Positions 49,355-59,392 of a stretch of 64,000 nucleotides of DNA are shown piece after piece. The notes under the pieces are model-generated. The model was not told where the DNA came from. It searched no databases and worked only from the letters and a program-made list of their open reading frames with translations. The position numbers were made by a program, and so were the translations under genes. Origin of the DNA: Acinetobacter harbinensis. Its GTDB lineage: Bacteria; Pseudomonadota; Gammaproteobacteria; Pseudomonadales; Moraxellaceae. Within the stretch, counting starts at the first letter, position 1. Every line of letters starts with the position of its first letter. The stretch lies in the NCBI RefSeq assembly GCF_000816495.1, contig NZ_JXBK01000001.1:35484-99483 (forward strand). The letters run 5' to 3'.

Positions 49355-50512
49355 TTAATCAATAAATTCTTGTAAGACTGAATTTAAAAACATATGACCA
49401 TGTTCGGTACAGGCAATTCGGTTTTTATCTTGCAGCAATAATTGCCGTGCGCGTAGTGAATCTAAGGCTACCTCTAATGCAGCCAACTCTAAACCCGTGC
49501 GCTCAGAGTATAGTTTGGCCTCTACACCGGCATTTAAGCGTAGCGCATTCATCATAAACTCAAACGGTAGTTCATCATCTTCAATCTTTTTAAACTGTAT
49601 ATGTTCTGCCGGCACGTGGGCTAAATAATCTTTGGGTAAACGCGTTTTTTGAAAACGATAAATGCCATCGGCTTGGGTCACTTTGCCGTGTGCACCGGCA
49701 CCAATCGCCAGATAATCGCCAAATTGCCAATAATTTAAATTGTGTGCCGATGGCTGCTCTTTACGCCAAGCAGACACCTCATAATTGATAAAGCCTTGCG
49801 CCATTAAATAAGCTTCACCTTGCTGCTGAATGTCTTCTAATACCTCATCAAGCGGTAAAACCGGCTGGGTGCGAAAAAATACGGTATTCGGCTCGATGGT
49901 TAATTGATACCATGAAATATGCGTTGCGCCCTGTTCAACTGCCAACTTTAAGTCGAGTAAGGCTTGTTCTAAGCTTTGCTCGGGTAAGCCATGCATTAAG
50001 TCCACATTAATGCGTTTAAAACCCGCCTCTTGCGCCAAGTGAATGGCATTCAGTGCATCTTCATTGCTGTGAATCCGGCCTAACTTTTGCAGATGTGCGC
50101 TATTGAAGCTTTGCACCCCAATCGACAGACGATTGATACCGGCCTGTAAATAACCAATAAACGGATCGTGCTCTAGCGTTCCGGGATTGGCCTCTAAGGT
50201 AATTTCACAATTGGGCTCAAAAACAATCAGCTGTTTAAGCTTAGCAAATAACCACTGATAACCTTGGGCGGAAATTAAAGATGGCGTACCACCGCCAATA
50301 AAAACACTATGAATTTGACGACCTTGCGCAAAATCAAGCTGAGTTTTGAAGTCCGCCACCAAGGCTTGTAAATAGCTCTCTTCTAAAGCCAGCGATAACT
50401 TCCCGTCTGGAACAGCATGCGAATTAAAATCACAATAAGGACATTTACGCACACACCACGGCATATGAATGTATAAAGACAAGGGAACCAGCGCAGGATT
50501 TAAATCAGCCAA
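49355..50512 (-). CDS. hemW: HemW radical-SAM haem chaperone
   Basis: 385 residues with the radical-SAM Cys20-x3-Cys24-x2-Cys27 motif and the FIGGGTPS block. HemW proteins bind haem and help load it into respiratory proteins; they were once annotated as HemN-like. No ring oxidase activity should be assumed. Divergent from the small DMT protein. Confidence 0.92.
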   Translation of the reverse strand: MADLNPALVPLSLYIHMPWCVRKCPYCDFNSHAVPDGKLSLALEESYLQALVADFKTQLDFAQGRQIHSVFIGGGTPSLISAQGYQWLFAKLKQLIVFEPNCEITLEANPGTLEHDPFIGYLQAGINRLSIGVQSFNSAHLQKLGRIHSNEDALNAIHLAQEAGFKRINVDLMHGLPEQSLEQALLDLKLAVEQGATHISWYQLTIEPNTVFFRTQPVLPLDEVLEDIQQQGEAYLMAQGFINYEVSAWRKEQPSAHNLNYWQFGDYLAIGAGAHGKVTQADGIYRFQKTRLPKDYLAHVPAEHIQFKKIEDDELPFEFMMNALRLNAGVEAKLYSERTGLELAALEVALDSLRARQLLLQDKNRIACTEHGHMFLNSVLQEFID

Positions 50513-50627
50513 GAGATAAGCTCAAAACAACAAAAAAGGAAGGTGCTTATTTTAACATGACTGCATCAATACACTGCTGAATTGTTGAATCAGCTAGGCT
50601 AATCTATTCAAAGTTAACAATAATTAG

Positions 50628-51098
50628 ATGATAGAAATCATGAAAATAACCAGTCAACTGTTCGCGTTACTGCCACTGGCCATGGCCATTGGTGTTGCTA
50701 TGGCGGTACAAACAGCGCTGAATACGCAGTTAAAAGAATATCTGCATTCCTCACTACAAGCTGCGCTTTTGTCCTTTTTGGTGGGTACAATAGCACTGGC
50801 TATTTTGGTGTTTTTTCAAAATAGCGATAAACCCACCTTCAGCACACTGATGCAAGTGCCTTGGTTTTTATGGTTAGGTGGCTTTTTAGGCGTCTATGCC
50901 ATCAGTTTGAGTATTTATACTGCGCCTAAACTGGGCTTTTTAAGCCTATCTGGCTTGATTATTTTTGGTCAAGTGGCCACTGCTATGCTCCTCGATCATT
51001 TTGGTTTACTGGGTACCGAAAAACAGCCCATTCACTGGCAACGTCTGCTGGGTGGCATCGTCATTTTTATCGGGGTGCTGCTGACCTTACAGCGCTAA
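50628..51098 (+). CDS. DMT-superfamily YdcZ-type membrane protein
   Basis: 156 residues with five hydrophobic segments, DUF606/YdcZ-like half-size transporter subunit. A start four codons later (MKITSQ) is equally possible; neither has a strong ribosome site. Such proteins often work in pairs; no partner is seen beside it. Function unknown, likely small-molecule efflux. 36 bp before the MATE gene, so they may be cotranscribed. Confidence 0.75.
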   Translation: MIEIMKITSQLFALLPLAMAIGVAMAVQTALNTQLKEYLHSSLQAALLSFLVGTIALAILVFFQNSDKPTFSTLMQVPWFLWLGGFLGVYAISLSIYTAPKLGFLSLSGLIIFGQVATAMLLDHFGLLGTEKQPIHWQRLLGGIVIFIGVLLTLQR

Positions 51099-51134
51099 GT
51101 ACTCCTTATTTTAAGCACAGGATGAGTAATTTTT

Positions 51135-52490
51135 GTGGCTAATGTTTTATCTCCCCCCACCACCCGTTATGAATTAAAAAAACTTTTTCATTTAATGATT
51201 CCCATTTTGCTGACCCAATTCTCCCAAGCAGGTTTTGGCTTAATTGATACCATTATGGCAGGTCATATCTCGGCCACTGACTTGGCCGCCATTGCGGTGG
51301 GCGTCGGTTTATGGATTCCGATTATGCTGCTGTTTAGTGGCATTATGATTGCCACCACACCACTCGTGGCTGAAGCCAATGGCGCACGTACGCCGGAAAA
51401 AATTGCCATTATTGCGCGGCAATCTTTATGGGTGGCACTAATTTTAGGAATTATTGCGGCACTAATTTTACAGCTGATGCCGTTCTTGTTGCCTATTTTG
51501 GGTGTGCCTGCGGTGTTATTGCCCAAAGCCAGCTTATTTTTGCACGCCATTGCCTTGGGTATGCCCGCCGTGACCATGTATGCAGCACTGCGTGGTTACT
51601 CCGAAGCCATTGGTCATCCTCGACCCGTGACGGCCATTAGCTTACTGGCATTATTGCTGCTCATTCCGCTTAACTTTATTTTTATGTATGGCATCGGGCC
51701 GATTCCGGCCTTGGGCAGTGCCGGCTGTGGTTTTGCCACCGCCATTTTACAGTGGATCATGTTCTTCGCTTTAGCCGCCTATGTCTTTAAAGGCAAAGCC
51801 TATCAAACAACCCAAATCTTTACGGGATGGGAAAAAATTAATCCCTATTGGGTCAAACGTATTTTACAGTTGGGTTGTCCCATTGGACTGGCGATCTTTT
51901 TTGAAGTCAGTATTTTTAGCACGGCGGCCATTGTATTAAGCCCGTTGGGTGAAACCTTGGTGGCGGCGCATCAGGTGGCTATTTCTGTGACCTCACAATT
52001 GTTTATGATTCCGATGTCATTGGCGATTGCCCTAACCATTCGAGTCGGCACCTATTATGGTGAAAAAAACTGGGCTGCGATGCGTAAAGTGCAATATTTA
52101 GGCTTGATCACCGGCACCATTTTTGCAGTGGTGACCATGCTGCTGATTTGGTTCTTCCGCGCTGACATTGTGGCCATTTACACCACGGATTATGCTGTGG
52201 CTGAAGTGGCGATGTATTTATTGCTGTTCGCGATTGCTTATCAATTAATGGATGCATGGCAAGTCAGTGCAGCCGGCTGTCTGCGCGGTATGCAAGACAC
52301 GCAAGGCCCGATGTGGATCACCATGATTTCTTATTGGGTGATTGCCTTTCCCGCCGGCGTCTATTTGGCCCGCTTTACCCAAATGCAAGCCGCTGGCGTC
52401 TGGGTCGGCTTGATTATTGGATTAACCGTGGCCTGTATCTTGCTGTTAAGTCGTTTATATATGATTAATCGCCAGCTTAATCGGGCTTAA
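51135..52490 (+). CDS. abeM: MATE-family multidrug efflux pump, AbeM-like
   Basis: 451 residues, twelve hydrophobic segments. GTG start (VANVL...). The conserved FGLIDTIMAGHISATDLAAIAVGVGLW and the block GPIPALGSAGCGFAT match AbeM of Acinetobacter baumannii closely (from memory, not searched). AbeM is an H+-coupled exporter of fluoroquinolones, dyes and biocides. Whether this strain uses it for resistance depends on expression. Confidence 0.88.
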   Translation: MANVLSPPTTRYELKKLFHLMIPILLTQFSQAGFGLIDTIMAGHISATDLAAIAVGVGLWIPIMLLFSGIMIATTPLVAEANGARTPEKIAIIARQSLWVALILGIIAALILQLMPFLLPILGVPAVLLPKASLFLHAIALGMPAVTMYAALRGYSEAIGHPRPVTAISLLALLLLIPLNFIFMYGIGPIPALGSAGCGFATAILQWIMFFALAAYVFKGKAYQTTQIFTGWEKINPYWVKRILQLGCPIGLAIFFEVSIFSTAAIVLSPLGETLVAAHQVAISVTSQLFMIPMSLAIALTIRVGTYYGEKNWAAMRKVQYLGLITGTIFAVVTMLLIWFFRADIVAIYTTDYAVAEVAMYLLLFAIAYQLMDAWQVSAAGCLRGMQDTQGPMWITMISYWVIAFPAGVYLARFTQMQAAGVWVGLIIGLTVACILLLSRLYMINRQLNRA

Positions 52491-52726
52491 GCTGCTAGTT
52501 ATTTTTATCTGTGCTGGCTTTTAAAGATAAAGTCAGCGCAGATATATCTAGGATGCTGTTCTCGCTTGAATACTCGCAACCCTGTCACGTGAAAGGATTA
52601 AAACGAGACCACCTCAGCTGATGGCCAACATAGCACACATGCTTCTTAACAATTTAAAGTAGGCAATAAGGGCTTTAACGCCTATGATCATAAAAACCCA
52701 TCTGTGATGATCTTGAGGAATAACGC

Positions 52727-54025
52727 ATGGCAAAAACGGCTAGCACACCGGGTCGCCGCTTTATGAAACTTGCCAGTATGACGGCAAGTATTGCAACGAA
52801 AACAGTATCCAATTCAATTAAAAACTTTAATGCAGATGAAGAACAAAAAAATGCGTCGCGCAGCAAACTCTTTCAAGACATTGGGCTGCAAATTGCCGAC
52901 ACCTTAGGGGAAATGAAAGGTGCAGTCATGAAAGTGGGACAAATTGCCTCACAATATAAAGATGTTTTTCCGCCTGAAGTCTCTCGTGCCATCAGTAAAT
53001 TACAGCGTCAAGCCCCTGCTATGCCATTTGCTGAAATTAAAGCGCAAGTGGAAAAAGAATTGGGTAAACCGCTGCATCAAATTTTTAAAAGCTTTGATGA
53101 GCAGCCTTTTGCTGCCGCCTCGATTGGTCAAGTGCATAAAGCCATCTTGCCTAATGGCCAACAGGTGGTGGTCAAAGTACAGTATCCGGGCATTGATGAA
53201 GCCTGTGAAAGCGATCTCAAACAAGTGCGTTTGGCCTTACGTTTAATGGGTGTGCTCAAAATTGATCGTAAACTACAAGATCAATTGTTTAAAGAAATTC
53301 AAGAAAGCCTAGACAACGAATTAAATTATGAAATTGAAGCGCAAAATTTAGAAGTGGCGCGCACCTTTCATCACAGCCTAGACAGTAAAATTATTATTCC
53401 TTTGGTCTATCCCGATTATTCTTCACGGCATATTTTGACCTTAAGCTTAGAAATGGGTGAAAGCATTGAAACTGCCAGTACGTGGTCGCTGCAAACGCGC
53501 AATGAACTGGGACGACGTTTATTTCGTGCCATTGGACAAGAAATTTTTTATTTAAAACGCTTCCACTGCGATCCCCATCCCGGAAACTTTGCTTTTCGTG
53601 AAGATGGCTGTGTCATTATTTATGATTACGGCGGTGTGAAAGCGCTGTCTAGCATGACTTTACAGCATTTTAAACAGCTCATTCATGCCGCGCGTGAAGG
53701 CAACATTGCAGAATTAGAGCAACAATTAACGGAACTGCATGCGCTGTCCGAATCGGGTAAATTTCCTGAAAAACTCTATCGTCAATGGTTAGAAGTGCTG
53801 CTGCGCCCACTGACCACAGACTATGATTTTGCCGAAAACTCGGCCCATCACGATGGCATGGAGTTGGTCAAACCGTCTTTAAAATATTGGGACGTGTTTA
53901 AACCGTCACCTGAAACCTTAATGGTGAACCGTACCGTATCGGGACATTATTGGAATATGATCCATTTAAAAATGCATGACAACATTCATGATCTATTTGA
54001 TGAGTTGGTGCCACCGCGTCAATAA
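52727..54025 (+). CDS. ABC1/UbiB-family (AarF) kinase-like protein
   Basis: 432 residues. KVGQ (69-72) and the Ala-rich loop AAASIGQ (129-135) of the family, Lys150 in the VVVK position, HCDPHPGN (280-287) and DYGG at Asp300. Shorter than UbiB, without the two C-terminal membrane helices of UbiB, so not the ubiquinone-synthesis UbiB itself. These proteins are ATPases with unclear substrates, often linked to quinone metabolism. Confidence 0.85.
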   Translation: MAKTASTPGRRFMKLASMTASIATKTVSNSIKNFNADEEQKNASRSKLFQDIGLQIADTLGEMKGAVMKVGQIASQYKDVFPPEVSRAISKLQRQAPAMPFAEIKAQVEKELGKPLHQIFKSFDEQPFAAASIGQVHKAILPNGQQVVVKVQYPGIDEACESDLKQVRLALRLMGVLKIDRKLQDQLFKEIQESLDNELNYEIEAQNLEVARTFHHSLDSKIIIPLVYPDYSSRHILTLSLEMGESIETASTWSLQTRNELGRRLFRAIGQEIFYLKRFHCDPHPGNFAFREDGCVIIYDYGGVKALSSMTLQHFKQLIHAAREGNIAELEQQLTELHALSESGKFPEKLYRQWLEVLLRPLTTDYDFAENSAHHDGMELVKPSLKYWDVFKPSPETLMVNRTVSGHYWNMIHLKMHDNIHDLFDELVPPRQ

Positions 54026-54119
54026 GTCACTATTTTAGTTCGCTGCGGCATAAGCACAAAATAGATCACTTACAGTGGTAAAAGTCTAACGCTGTATGTA
54101 GATCGGCTGACTCGGTCTT

Positions 54120-54149
54120 AAGCCCAAGAATTAAATATTGCTTGGGCTT
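54120..54149. terminator. bidirectional terminator between the AarF-like gene and crcB
   Basis: 9-bp perfect stem (AAGCCCAAG/CTTGGGCTT) with a 12-nt loop, between convergent genes. Confidence 0.8.
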
Positions 54150-54161
54150 TTTAAATTGAGA

Positions 54162-54548
54162 TTAATAAAACCATTGGCGCAATAAAGCTTGAACGCTATA
54201 AAAGCCCACAGCCAATAGCAACACGCCCAGTATCACACTAGACAGGACATACGCCACAGCCAGCATCACTTGACCTTGTTTTAACAAATGAAAGGTTTCT
54301 AAACCAAAACTGGAAAATGTGGTAAAGCCGCCCAAAATACCGACCATCAACAAGAGTCGTGCTTCATTTTGTAAGAATGGAAATTTTTGACTACAGGCAA
54401 AAAAAATGCCGGCCAATAAACAGCCAAACAGATTAATCCACCACGTCGGCCATGGAAAATCCGCTATCGGTTTCAGTAAAAAAACACCCGCGCCATAACG
54501 CAAACTGGCACCGATTGCACCGCCTAAAGCCACTAAAATCCAGCTCAT
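54162..54548 (-). CDS. crcB: fluoride channel CrcB (Fluc)
   Basis: 128 residues, four hydrophobic helices, with the family core LGGFTTFSSF that lines the fluoride pore. Exports F- passively as an antiparallel dimer. No fluoride riboswitch recognised upstream. Confidence 0.93.
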   Translation of the reverse strand: MSWILVALGGAIGASLRYGAGVFLLKPIADFPWPTWWINLFGCLLAGIFFACSQKFPFLQNEARLLLMVGILGGFTTFSSFGLETFHLLKQGQVMLAVAYVLSSVILGVLLLAVGFYSVQALLRQWFY

Positions 54549-54722
54549 TGCGCTAAGCCGTTAGATGGGCTGTTGTTCATAGCTGTTCCACATCTTGATC
54601 ACATTCAAGTGCTTACTTTTGCATAAATAGACAATTTTTACAAAGAAATAATACCCAATCAAGTAGGTAAAAATTGCTATAGTCGAAGCATTCAATTTTA
54701 CATTTTTTGGACAATCACAGAT

Positions 54723-55055
54723 ATGACACAAGATTTATTCACCCAACTACAAGCTGGCAAGATACATTTTTCAGATGTGTTGGCTCATATCGAAGCGCTT
54801 TATCAACATACGCCGACTGCATTTAGCAATGGCCAACAGCACAATGCCGCAAGTGAAAACCAAGGCAGTGCTAAAGTGTTCGCTTTTGCGCAATTAAATC
54901 ACTTCGATCAAGCGCAAACTTTAAGCTTATTTGCTGAACATTATGCCGCGGTATTGGCCACACCGGATGGCGTCGATCATCAAAATATTCGTCAATTTAT
55001 GCAGCACGGTTGGTCAGGAATTCAATTTAATGGCTCAGCCTTAACCGCTAAATAA
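54723..55055 (+). CDS. HopJ-family protein
   Basis: 110 residues with the HopJ signature: KVFAFAQLNHFDQAQTL, VLATPDGVDHQNIRQFMQHGW, GIQFNGSAL. The family is named from a Pseudomonas syringae locus, but the protein is found in many free-living bacteria. No type III secretion gene is near; a plain cytosolic role is more likely. Function unknown. Confidence 0.82.
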   Translation: MTQDLFTQLQAGKIHFSDVLAHIEALYQHTPTAFSNGQQHNAASENQGSAKVFAFAQLNHFDQAQTLSLFAEHYAAVLATPDGVDHQNIRQFMQHGWSGIQFNGSALTAK

Positions 55056-55211
55056 ATTTGCCATGTGTTTATTTATTTTGGTCTATTACTGAGAAATTTA
55101 ACCCAGATTCACCTGCTTGAGGCTGTTCACTAAAGCAGGTGAAAAAGCACATTGCGTTCAAAGCAAACAATCTGCAGATTGAGCCAGCAAATAGCTTCAA
55201 CAATTCAGTGA

Positions 55212-55227
55212 TGTTTCACGTGAAGCC
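55212..55227. other. second parS-like 16-mer
   Basis: TGTTTCACGTGAAGCC matches the TGTTNCACGTGAAACA consensus at 14 of 16 positions. Intergenic, unlike the other site. Confidence 0.4.
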
Positions 55228-55303
55228 CATGTTAATAATCTGCTCTGCGCAGTAAACATCAGACCGCTAATTCAAAGGGCTATTGAACAGGCTTTGTTAA
55301 AGC

Positions 55304-55864
55304 TTAACTTTTTACTTTTTCAATCCATTCAATCGAGCTAACCCGAAACAATTCACATGCCCCGTCTCCGGTATCTGTTGGGGTAAGCGAAGACGTCCAG
55401 ACCAAATCTTTGTCTTTAATTTCTACCAACTCACCTTTTAAGCGCACCAAATCACCGCGTTTTACATGTTTAATTTGTTTGGCAATATCCGGATTGGCAG
55501 GAATAATGTGCATATTCGATACCATCTGCATGGCCTGTTCTTTGGGTACCGGTAAGCGATCAATTTTCCAATTTAAATAGCGATCATATTGATTCACCGA
55601 AATATGACGTGCAATTTCAGGTTCAGCAAACAATCCCCAACTGACGGCGTAATCAATCGGCGAGAATTTGGCTTGCTCGTCATTGCGATACACTTTTGAA
55701 CCCAAAATACGAAAATCACCTTTAAAGGCTTGAAGGGTCTTAATGGATTGGTCTTTCACCACCGGCGGCAAACCTTTGGAAATATTATGATCGACAGATG
55801 TGCTGGCGCGAACTTGTAATATGCTGCTGGCCAATAAAGCACTCAAGAGTAATTGTCTAATCAT
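55304..55864 (-). CDS. secreted protein of unknown function
   Basis: 186 residues. Signal peptide (1-20, cleaved near RAS). A conserved-looking block includes FSPIDYAVSWGLFAEP, NMHIIPANPDI and a final SSLTPTDTGDGACELFRV, a pattern I recall from unnamed secreted proteins of several gammaproteobacteria, but I cannot name the family. GAGG precedes the start. Not obviously part of a gene set. Confidence 0.7.
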   Translation of the reverse strand: MIRQLLLSALLASSILQVRASTSVDHNISKGLPPVVKDQSIKTLQAFKGDFRILGSKVYRNDEQAKFSPIDYAVSWGLFAEPEIARHISVNQYDRYLNWKIDRLPVPKEQAMQMVSNMHIIPANPDIAKQIKHVKRGDLVRLKGELVEIKDKDLVWTSSLTPTDTGDGACELFRVSSIEWIEKVKS

Positions 55865-56028
55865 CTGCCCACCTCAAAATAATGTCTTCTTTCATGTTTT
55901 ATCTTAAAGGCTGCCAATAAAATCACCATAGACAGTTGGTAACAATAGCACGCTATTTGGTCACTTTTTTGTCTTATGAATTCAGCGAAATATCCTTTAA
56001 TCTAAAGCCATACCGCCCTTAAAAAAAA

Positions 56029-56670
56029 ATGAATCGCCTTATGCTTTATCGATTGTATCAGCAACATATTTTCCCGCATGTGCTCAATCACGTGATGCAA
56101 ACCCCTAGTCTAATCCAGCAACGTGAAAAGTTACTCGCACCGATTCGTGGACAAGTCTTGGAAATAGGCTTTGGCACAGGCATCAATTTGCCCTTTTATC
56201 AACAGGTCGATACTGTGTATGCGCTTGAACCGAATGCTGCGGTATATGCCTTGGCCGCAAACCGTGTGCATGAAAGCGCCATTGCTGTACAGCACATTCA
56301 AGCTCGTGCAGAAAAGCTGCCCTTTGCTGATAACAGTATTGACCATATTGTCAGTACGTGGACACTGTGCAGCATTGAAAATTTACCACAGGCATTAAAT
56401 GAATTACACCGTGTTTTAAAACCCGCCGGCACTTTGCATGTGCTCGAGCATGTGCAATATCACGATCAACCGCAGCTTAAATATCTACAAAATTTACTCA
56501 CACCGCTGCAAAAACGTCTGGCAGATGGCTGTCATCTTAATCGTAATATTGAGCAAGCCTTAAAACAGGCGCATTTTAGCTTCAACGAACTGCATTATTT
56601 CGATGCCGCTGGCGTGGTCAAAATTGCACGGCGTATGTTGTTTGCTCGCGCGGTTAAAATAGCAAAGTGA
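56029..56670 (+). CDS. class I SAM-dependent methyltransferase
   Basis: 213 residues with VLEIGFGTGINLPFY (motif I) and the STWTLCSIENLPQALNE post-motif block, UbiE-like. Substrate unknown. The ATG is preceded by a run of A with no ribosome site, so translation may be weak. Alone. Confidence 0.85.
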   Translation: MNRLMLYRLYQQHIFPHVLNHVMQTPSLIQQREKLLAPIRGQVLEIGFGTGINLPFYQQVDTVYALEPNAAVYALAANRVHESAIAVQHIQARAEKLPFADNSIDHIVSTWTLCSIENLPQALNELHRVLKPAGTLHVLEHVQYHDQPQLKYLQNLLTPLQKRLADGCHLNRNIEQALKQAHFSFNELHYFDAAGVVKIARRMLFARAVKIAK

Positions 56671-56791
56671 GGGTTTAAATCATGCACTGTCAATTAAAAA
56701 AACTGCACGATATGCATATAAATGTTAATCCAATGCAGAGCATTTAAAATCTATTGAAGGGTCATTAAGTTTAAATCTAGGCAAACTGCGC

Positions 56792-57259
56792 TTAATCATC
56801 GAATTGAATGCGCAAGGTTTCAAAACGCACTCGACCTTCGGCCACCGCTTGAGCAATTGCCTGCTGACCTTTGGTTAATCGTGCGCCACCACTTTTAATA
56901 TCCATCAACACCACTTCAATATCCTCAGCACGTCCTTCACCATCGCGAAAATGGCTATAGCCATTGAAAACCACATAATCAATGGGATCACCTAAAAACT
57001 TGGCATCGCTGGGCAAGTATTGAAACTGCGGCATAATCGGCGCCATTTGTTCAGCCATTTTGCCTTTTAGCACCGCACGACTGGTATTGACACTGCGTTT
57101 TTTTGCTGCAATTAAGGCCAGCTCATGCTCTCGGGCTAATTCAGTAATGTACTGCTCATACTCAGCTTTAATTCGTCCATTACGGGTTTGGGTTAAAATG
57201 AGGGTGGTCAGTACCACACCAATACAACCGCCAATTAACATCGCCATCCAAATGGACAT
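56792..57259 (-). CDS. membrane-anchored Holliday-junction-resolvase-like protein
   Basis: 155 residues. N-terminal hydrophobic helix (3-23), a charged linker, then a nuclease-like domain: AVLKGKMAEQMAP, the conserved block YLPSDAKFLGDPIDYVVF, and VVLMDIKSG. Glu70, Asp91/Asp94, Asp120 and Lys122 make a plausible PD-(D/E)xK centre. Known in bacteria as a predicted endonuclease related to archaeal resolvase. Strong GAGG site. Divergent, 116 bp from the ParA-like gene. Confidence 0.78.
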   Translation of the reverse strand: MSIWMAMLIGGCIGVVLTTLILTQTRNGRIKAEYEQYITELAREHELALIAAKKRSVNTSRAVLKGKMAEQMAPIMPQFQYLPSDAKFLGDPIDYVVFNGYSHFRDGEGRAEDIEVVLMDIKSGGARLTKGQQAIAQAVAEGRVRFETLRIQFDD

Positions 57260-57375
57260 GGTTTTCCTCAGAGTTAAAATAGTAGCAGCGCCCTATGAAG
57301 GCTTTAGCTTACAGCCCTATTTGCGCCAGCAAACAATGATATGCTAGCAGCAAGCAGAATAAAATCGTCAGGCTC

Positions 57376-58017
57376 ATGAAAACAATTTTAATTGCAAATC
57401 AAAAAGGTGGCTGCGGAAAAACCATGACCGCCATTAACTTAGCTGCAGCTTTAGCACAAAAAGGCTATCCGGTGGCCTTGGCCGATAGCGATCAGCAAAA
57501 ATCCACTTTGCACTGGCTCAAATTACGCCCTGAGCAGCAGGTCAAGATTCAAAGTTTAGATTGGCGCAGCACAAAAAACCGCCTGCCACCCGCGGATCTA
57601 CAATATTTAATTATTGATACGCCCGGCATTGCTTTAGATGCCTCGTTACAACACCTGATGGCAGAAGCGGATACCATTATTGTGCCGCTGCAACCGTCCT
57701 TTTTTGATATTGACAGCACACGGCGTTTTTTAAAAAAAATTCAAAATCTTAAGCGGATTCGTAAAGGTAAAATACAGGTTTTACTGCTGGCCAATCGGGT
57801 TCGTGCCAACAGCGCCAATGCCAAAGATCTACAGGATTTTTTTAATCAAATTGAACAACAGCCTGTGGCTTGGATTACCGAACGCAGCGCCTATAGTCAA
57901 TTGGCCATGCACGGTTTGAGCATATTTGATCAAAATCAAAAAAACTATATCAGCATGCAACAGCAATGGCAGCCGCTGTTAAATGCCATTATTGAAGATC
58001 CGAGTAAATGGTTCTAA
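57376..58017 (+). CDS. orphan ParA-type ATPase
   Basis: 213 residues with the deviant Walker A KGGCGKT (residues 10-16), signature Lys10, and the DTPG Walker B region near residue 77. ParA/MinD-type ATPases place or separate DNA or protein clusters. No ParB or partner follows; the next gene is a membrane permease. It is not the chromosomal ParA, which normally travels with parB. Confidence 0.85.
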   Translation: MKTILIANQKGGCGKTMTAINLAAALAQKGYPVALADSDQQKSTLHWLKLRPEQQVKIQSLDWRSTKNRLPPADLQYLIIDTPGIALDASLQHLMAEADTIIVPLQPSFFDIDSTRRFLKKIQNLKRIRKGKIQVLLLANRVRANSANAKDLQDFFNQIEQQPVAWITERSAYSQLAMHGLSIFDQNQKNYISMQQQWQPLLNAIIEDPSKWF

Positions 58018-58147
58018 GCACACATTCAGCCGCCCTGTAGCACTAAAAGCAGAGTGGTTTAAATATTATTCATGCCAAGTTACTGAGCTTTCATTTTCGC
58101 CAGCTTACTTTTTCAGTTAAGATGAGATCGACCTTCGATACCGATCA

Positions 58148-59275
58148 GTGAATGCAGTGCAACAATACGCGCCAACCTTACAGAAAGTATTATTATTTGG
58201 ATTGTTCTTTATCCTGATTTTTTTGAGTTTTAATATTCTCAAATACTTTATTGTGCCGGTATTATGGGCAGCCATCATTGCCTATATGACTTGGCCTTGC
58301 TATCAATATATTTATCGTTTGTGCGGTTCACGTGCAACCTTAAGCGCCACGATCATGATCAGTCTGATTATTCTATTGATTGGTATTCCTCTGACCTTCG
58401 GAATCTTTATGCTGCAACATGAAGGTCGCAATGTTTATTACGAATTACAAAAACAAGTCTTCTCTGGCCATCTAAATGTGCCGCAATTTATTCGTGACTT
58501 GCCGTTTATTGGCAAAGAAGTCAGCCGCACCTTGCATGACATCAACACCGATCCCAACAGTATTATTCAAACCGTTTCCACGTGGATTCAAGGCCATCTT
58601 AACTACGGTCGCTTCGTGCTCAATGAAATTGGTAAGAATATCGTTAAGCTGTGTTTTGCCATTATGTCGTTGTTCTTTTTCTACCGCGATGGTCAAACCA
58701 TTTTAAATCAGGTCAGCAAAGCCTTAGAGATGGTGATTGGGCCACGAATTCATCATTATTTAGACACTATTTCGGAAACCACACGTGCCGTGGTTTATGG
58801 CGTTGGTCTGACTGCGGTGGCACAAGCGGTATTGGCCGGTTTAAGTTATTTTGTGGCGGGTGTTCCTAACCCGATGGTCCTGACCATTGTCACCTTCTTA
58901 CTCGCACTGATTCCCTTTGGCACACCGCTGGCGTATGGTGCAGTGTCTTTGTGGCTATTCTCACAAGGTCAAACGGTTGAAGCCATTGGGGTAATGGTCT
59001 GGGGCGTTGCCATCGTCAGTACCTCCGATAACGTGATTCGCCCTTTGGTGATCTCTGGTGCCACACAAATCCCATTCTTGCTGATTATGTTCGGGGTGTT
59101 GGGTGGGATTGCCAGTTTTGGCTTGGTCGGTCTGTTTATCGGCCCTGTAATTTTGGCCGTGTTACTGGCCATTTGGCGTGAATGGCTGCATGAAACCAAT
59201 GAAATTGCTGTATTGATGATGCCAGATGCGAGTATGGCTTATGATTTAGACGAGCCCAAGCTGCCCCCTGAGTAA
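58148..59275 (+). CDS. AI-2E-family (PerM-like) permease
   Basis: 375-residue membrane protein, about eight hydrophobic helices, with the family region FGVLGGIASFGLVGLFIGPVILAVLLAIW. Members have been linked to autoinducer export or Na+/H+ exchange; the name does not prove the substrate. GTG start, no strong ribosome site. 130 bp after the ParA-like gene. Confidence 0.82.
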   Translation: MNAVQQYAPTLQKVLLFGLFFILIFLSFNILKYFIVPVLWAAIIAYMTWPCYQYIYRLCGSRATLSATIMISLIILLIGIPLTFGIFMLQHEGRNVYYELQKQVFSGHLNVPQFIRDLPFIGKEVSRTLHDINTDPNSIIQTVSTWIQGHLNYGRFVLNEIGKNIVKLCFAIMSLFFFYRDGQTILNQVSKALEMVIGPRIHHYLDTISETTRAVVYGVGLTAVAQAVLAGLSYFVAGVPNPMVLTIVTFLLALIPFGTPLAYGAVSLWLFSQGQTVEAIGVMVWGVAIVSTSDNVIRPLVISGATQIPFLLIMFGVLGGIASFGLVGLFIGPVILAVLLAIWREWLHETNEIAVLMMPDASMAYDLDEPKLPPE

Positions 59276-59392
59276 CGAAAATCACCGATAATCAGCTCAA
59301 TGCTACATTTAGACACTCAACTGCTATTGCGCTATATCTAAGAGCTTGCTTGAATAAGTCAAGTTGATTATAAAATACAAGGATGTAACGCT

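Noticed and set aside
52580..52600. CACGTG with partial parS resemblance
   Set aside because: The flanks do not match the consensus outside the central hexamer.
54549..54722. Possible fluoride riboswitch before crcB
   Set aside because: I could not match the conserved crcB motif segments in the upstream DNA.
54723..55055. HopJ as evidence for type III secretion
   Set aside because: No secretion genes nearby and the family is widespread in free-living bacteria.
56021..56029. Nine-A run at the methyltransferase start as a phase-variation switch
   Set aside because: Slippage there would change spacing before the start but not the reading frame, and the site has no strong ribosome signal to disrupt.
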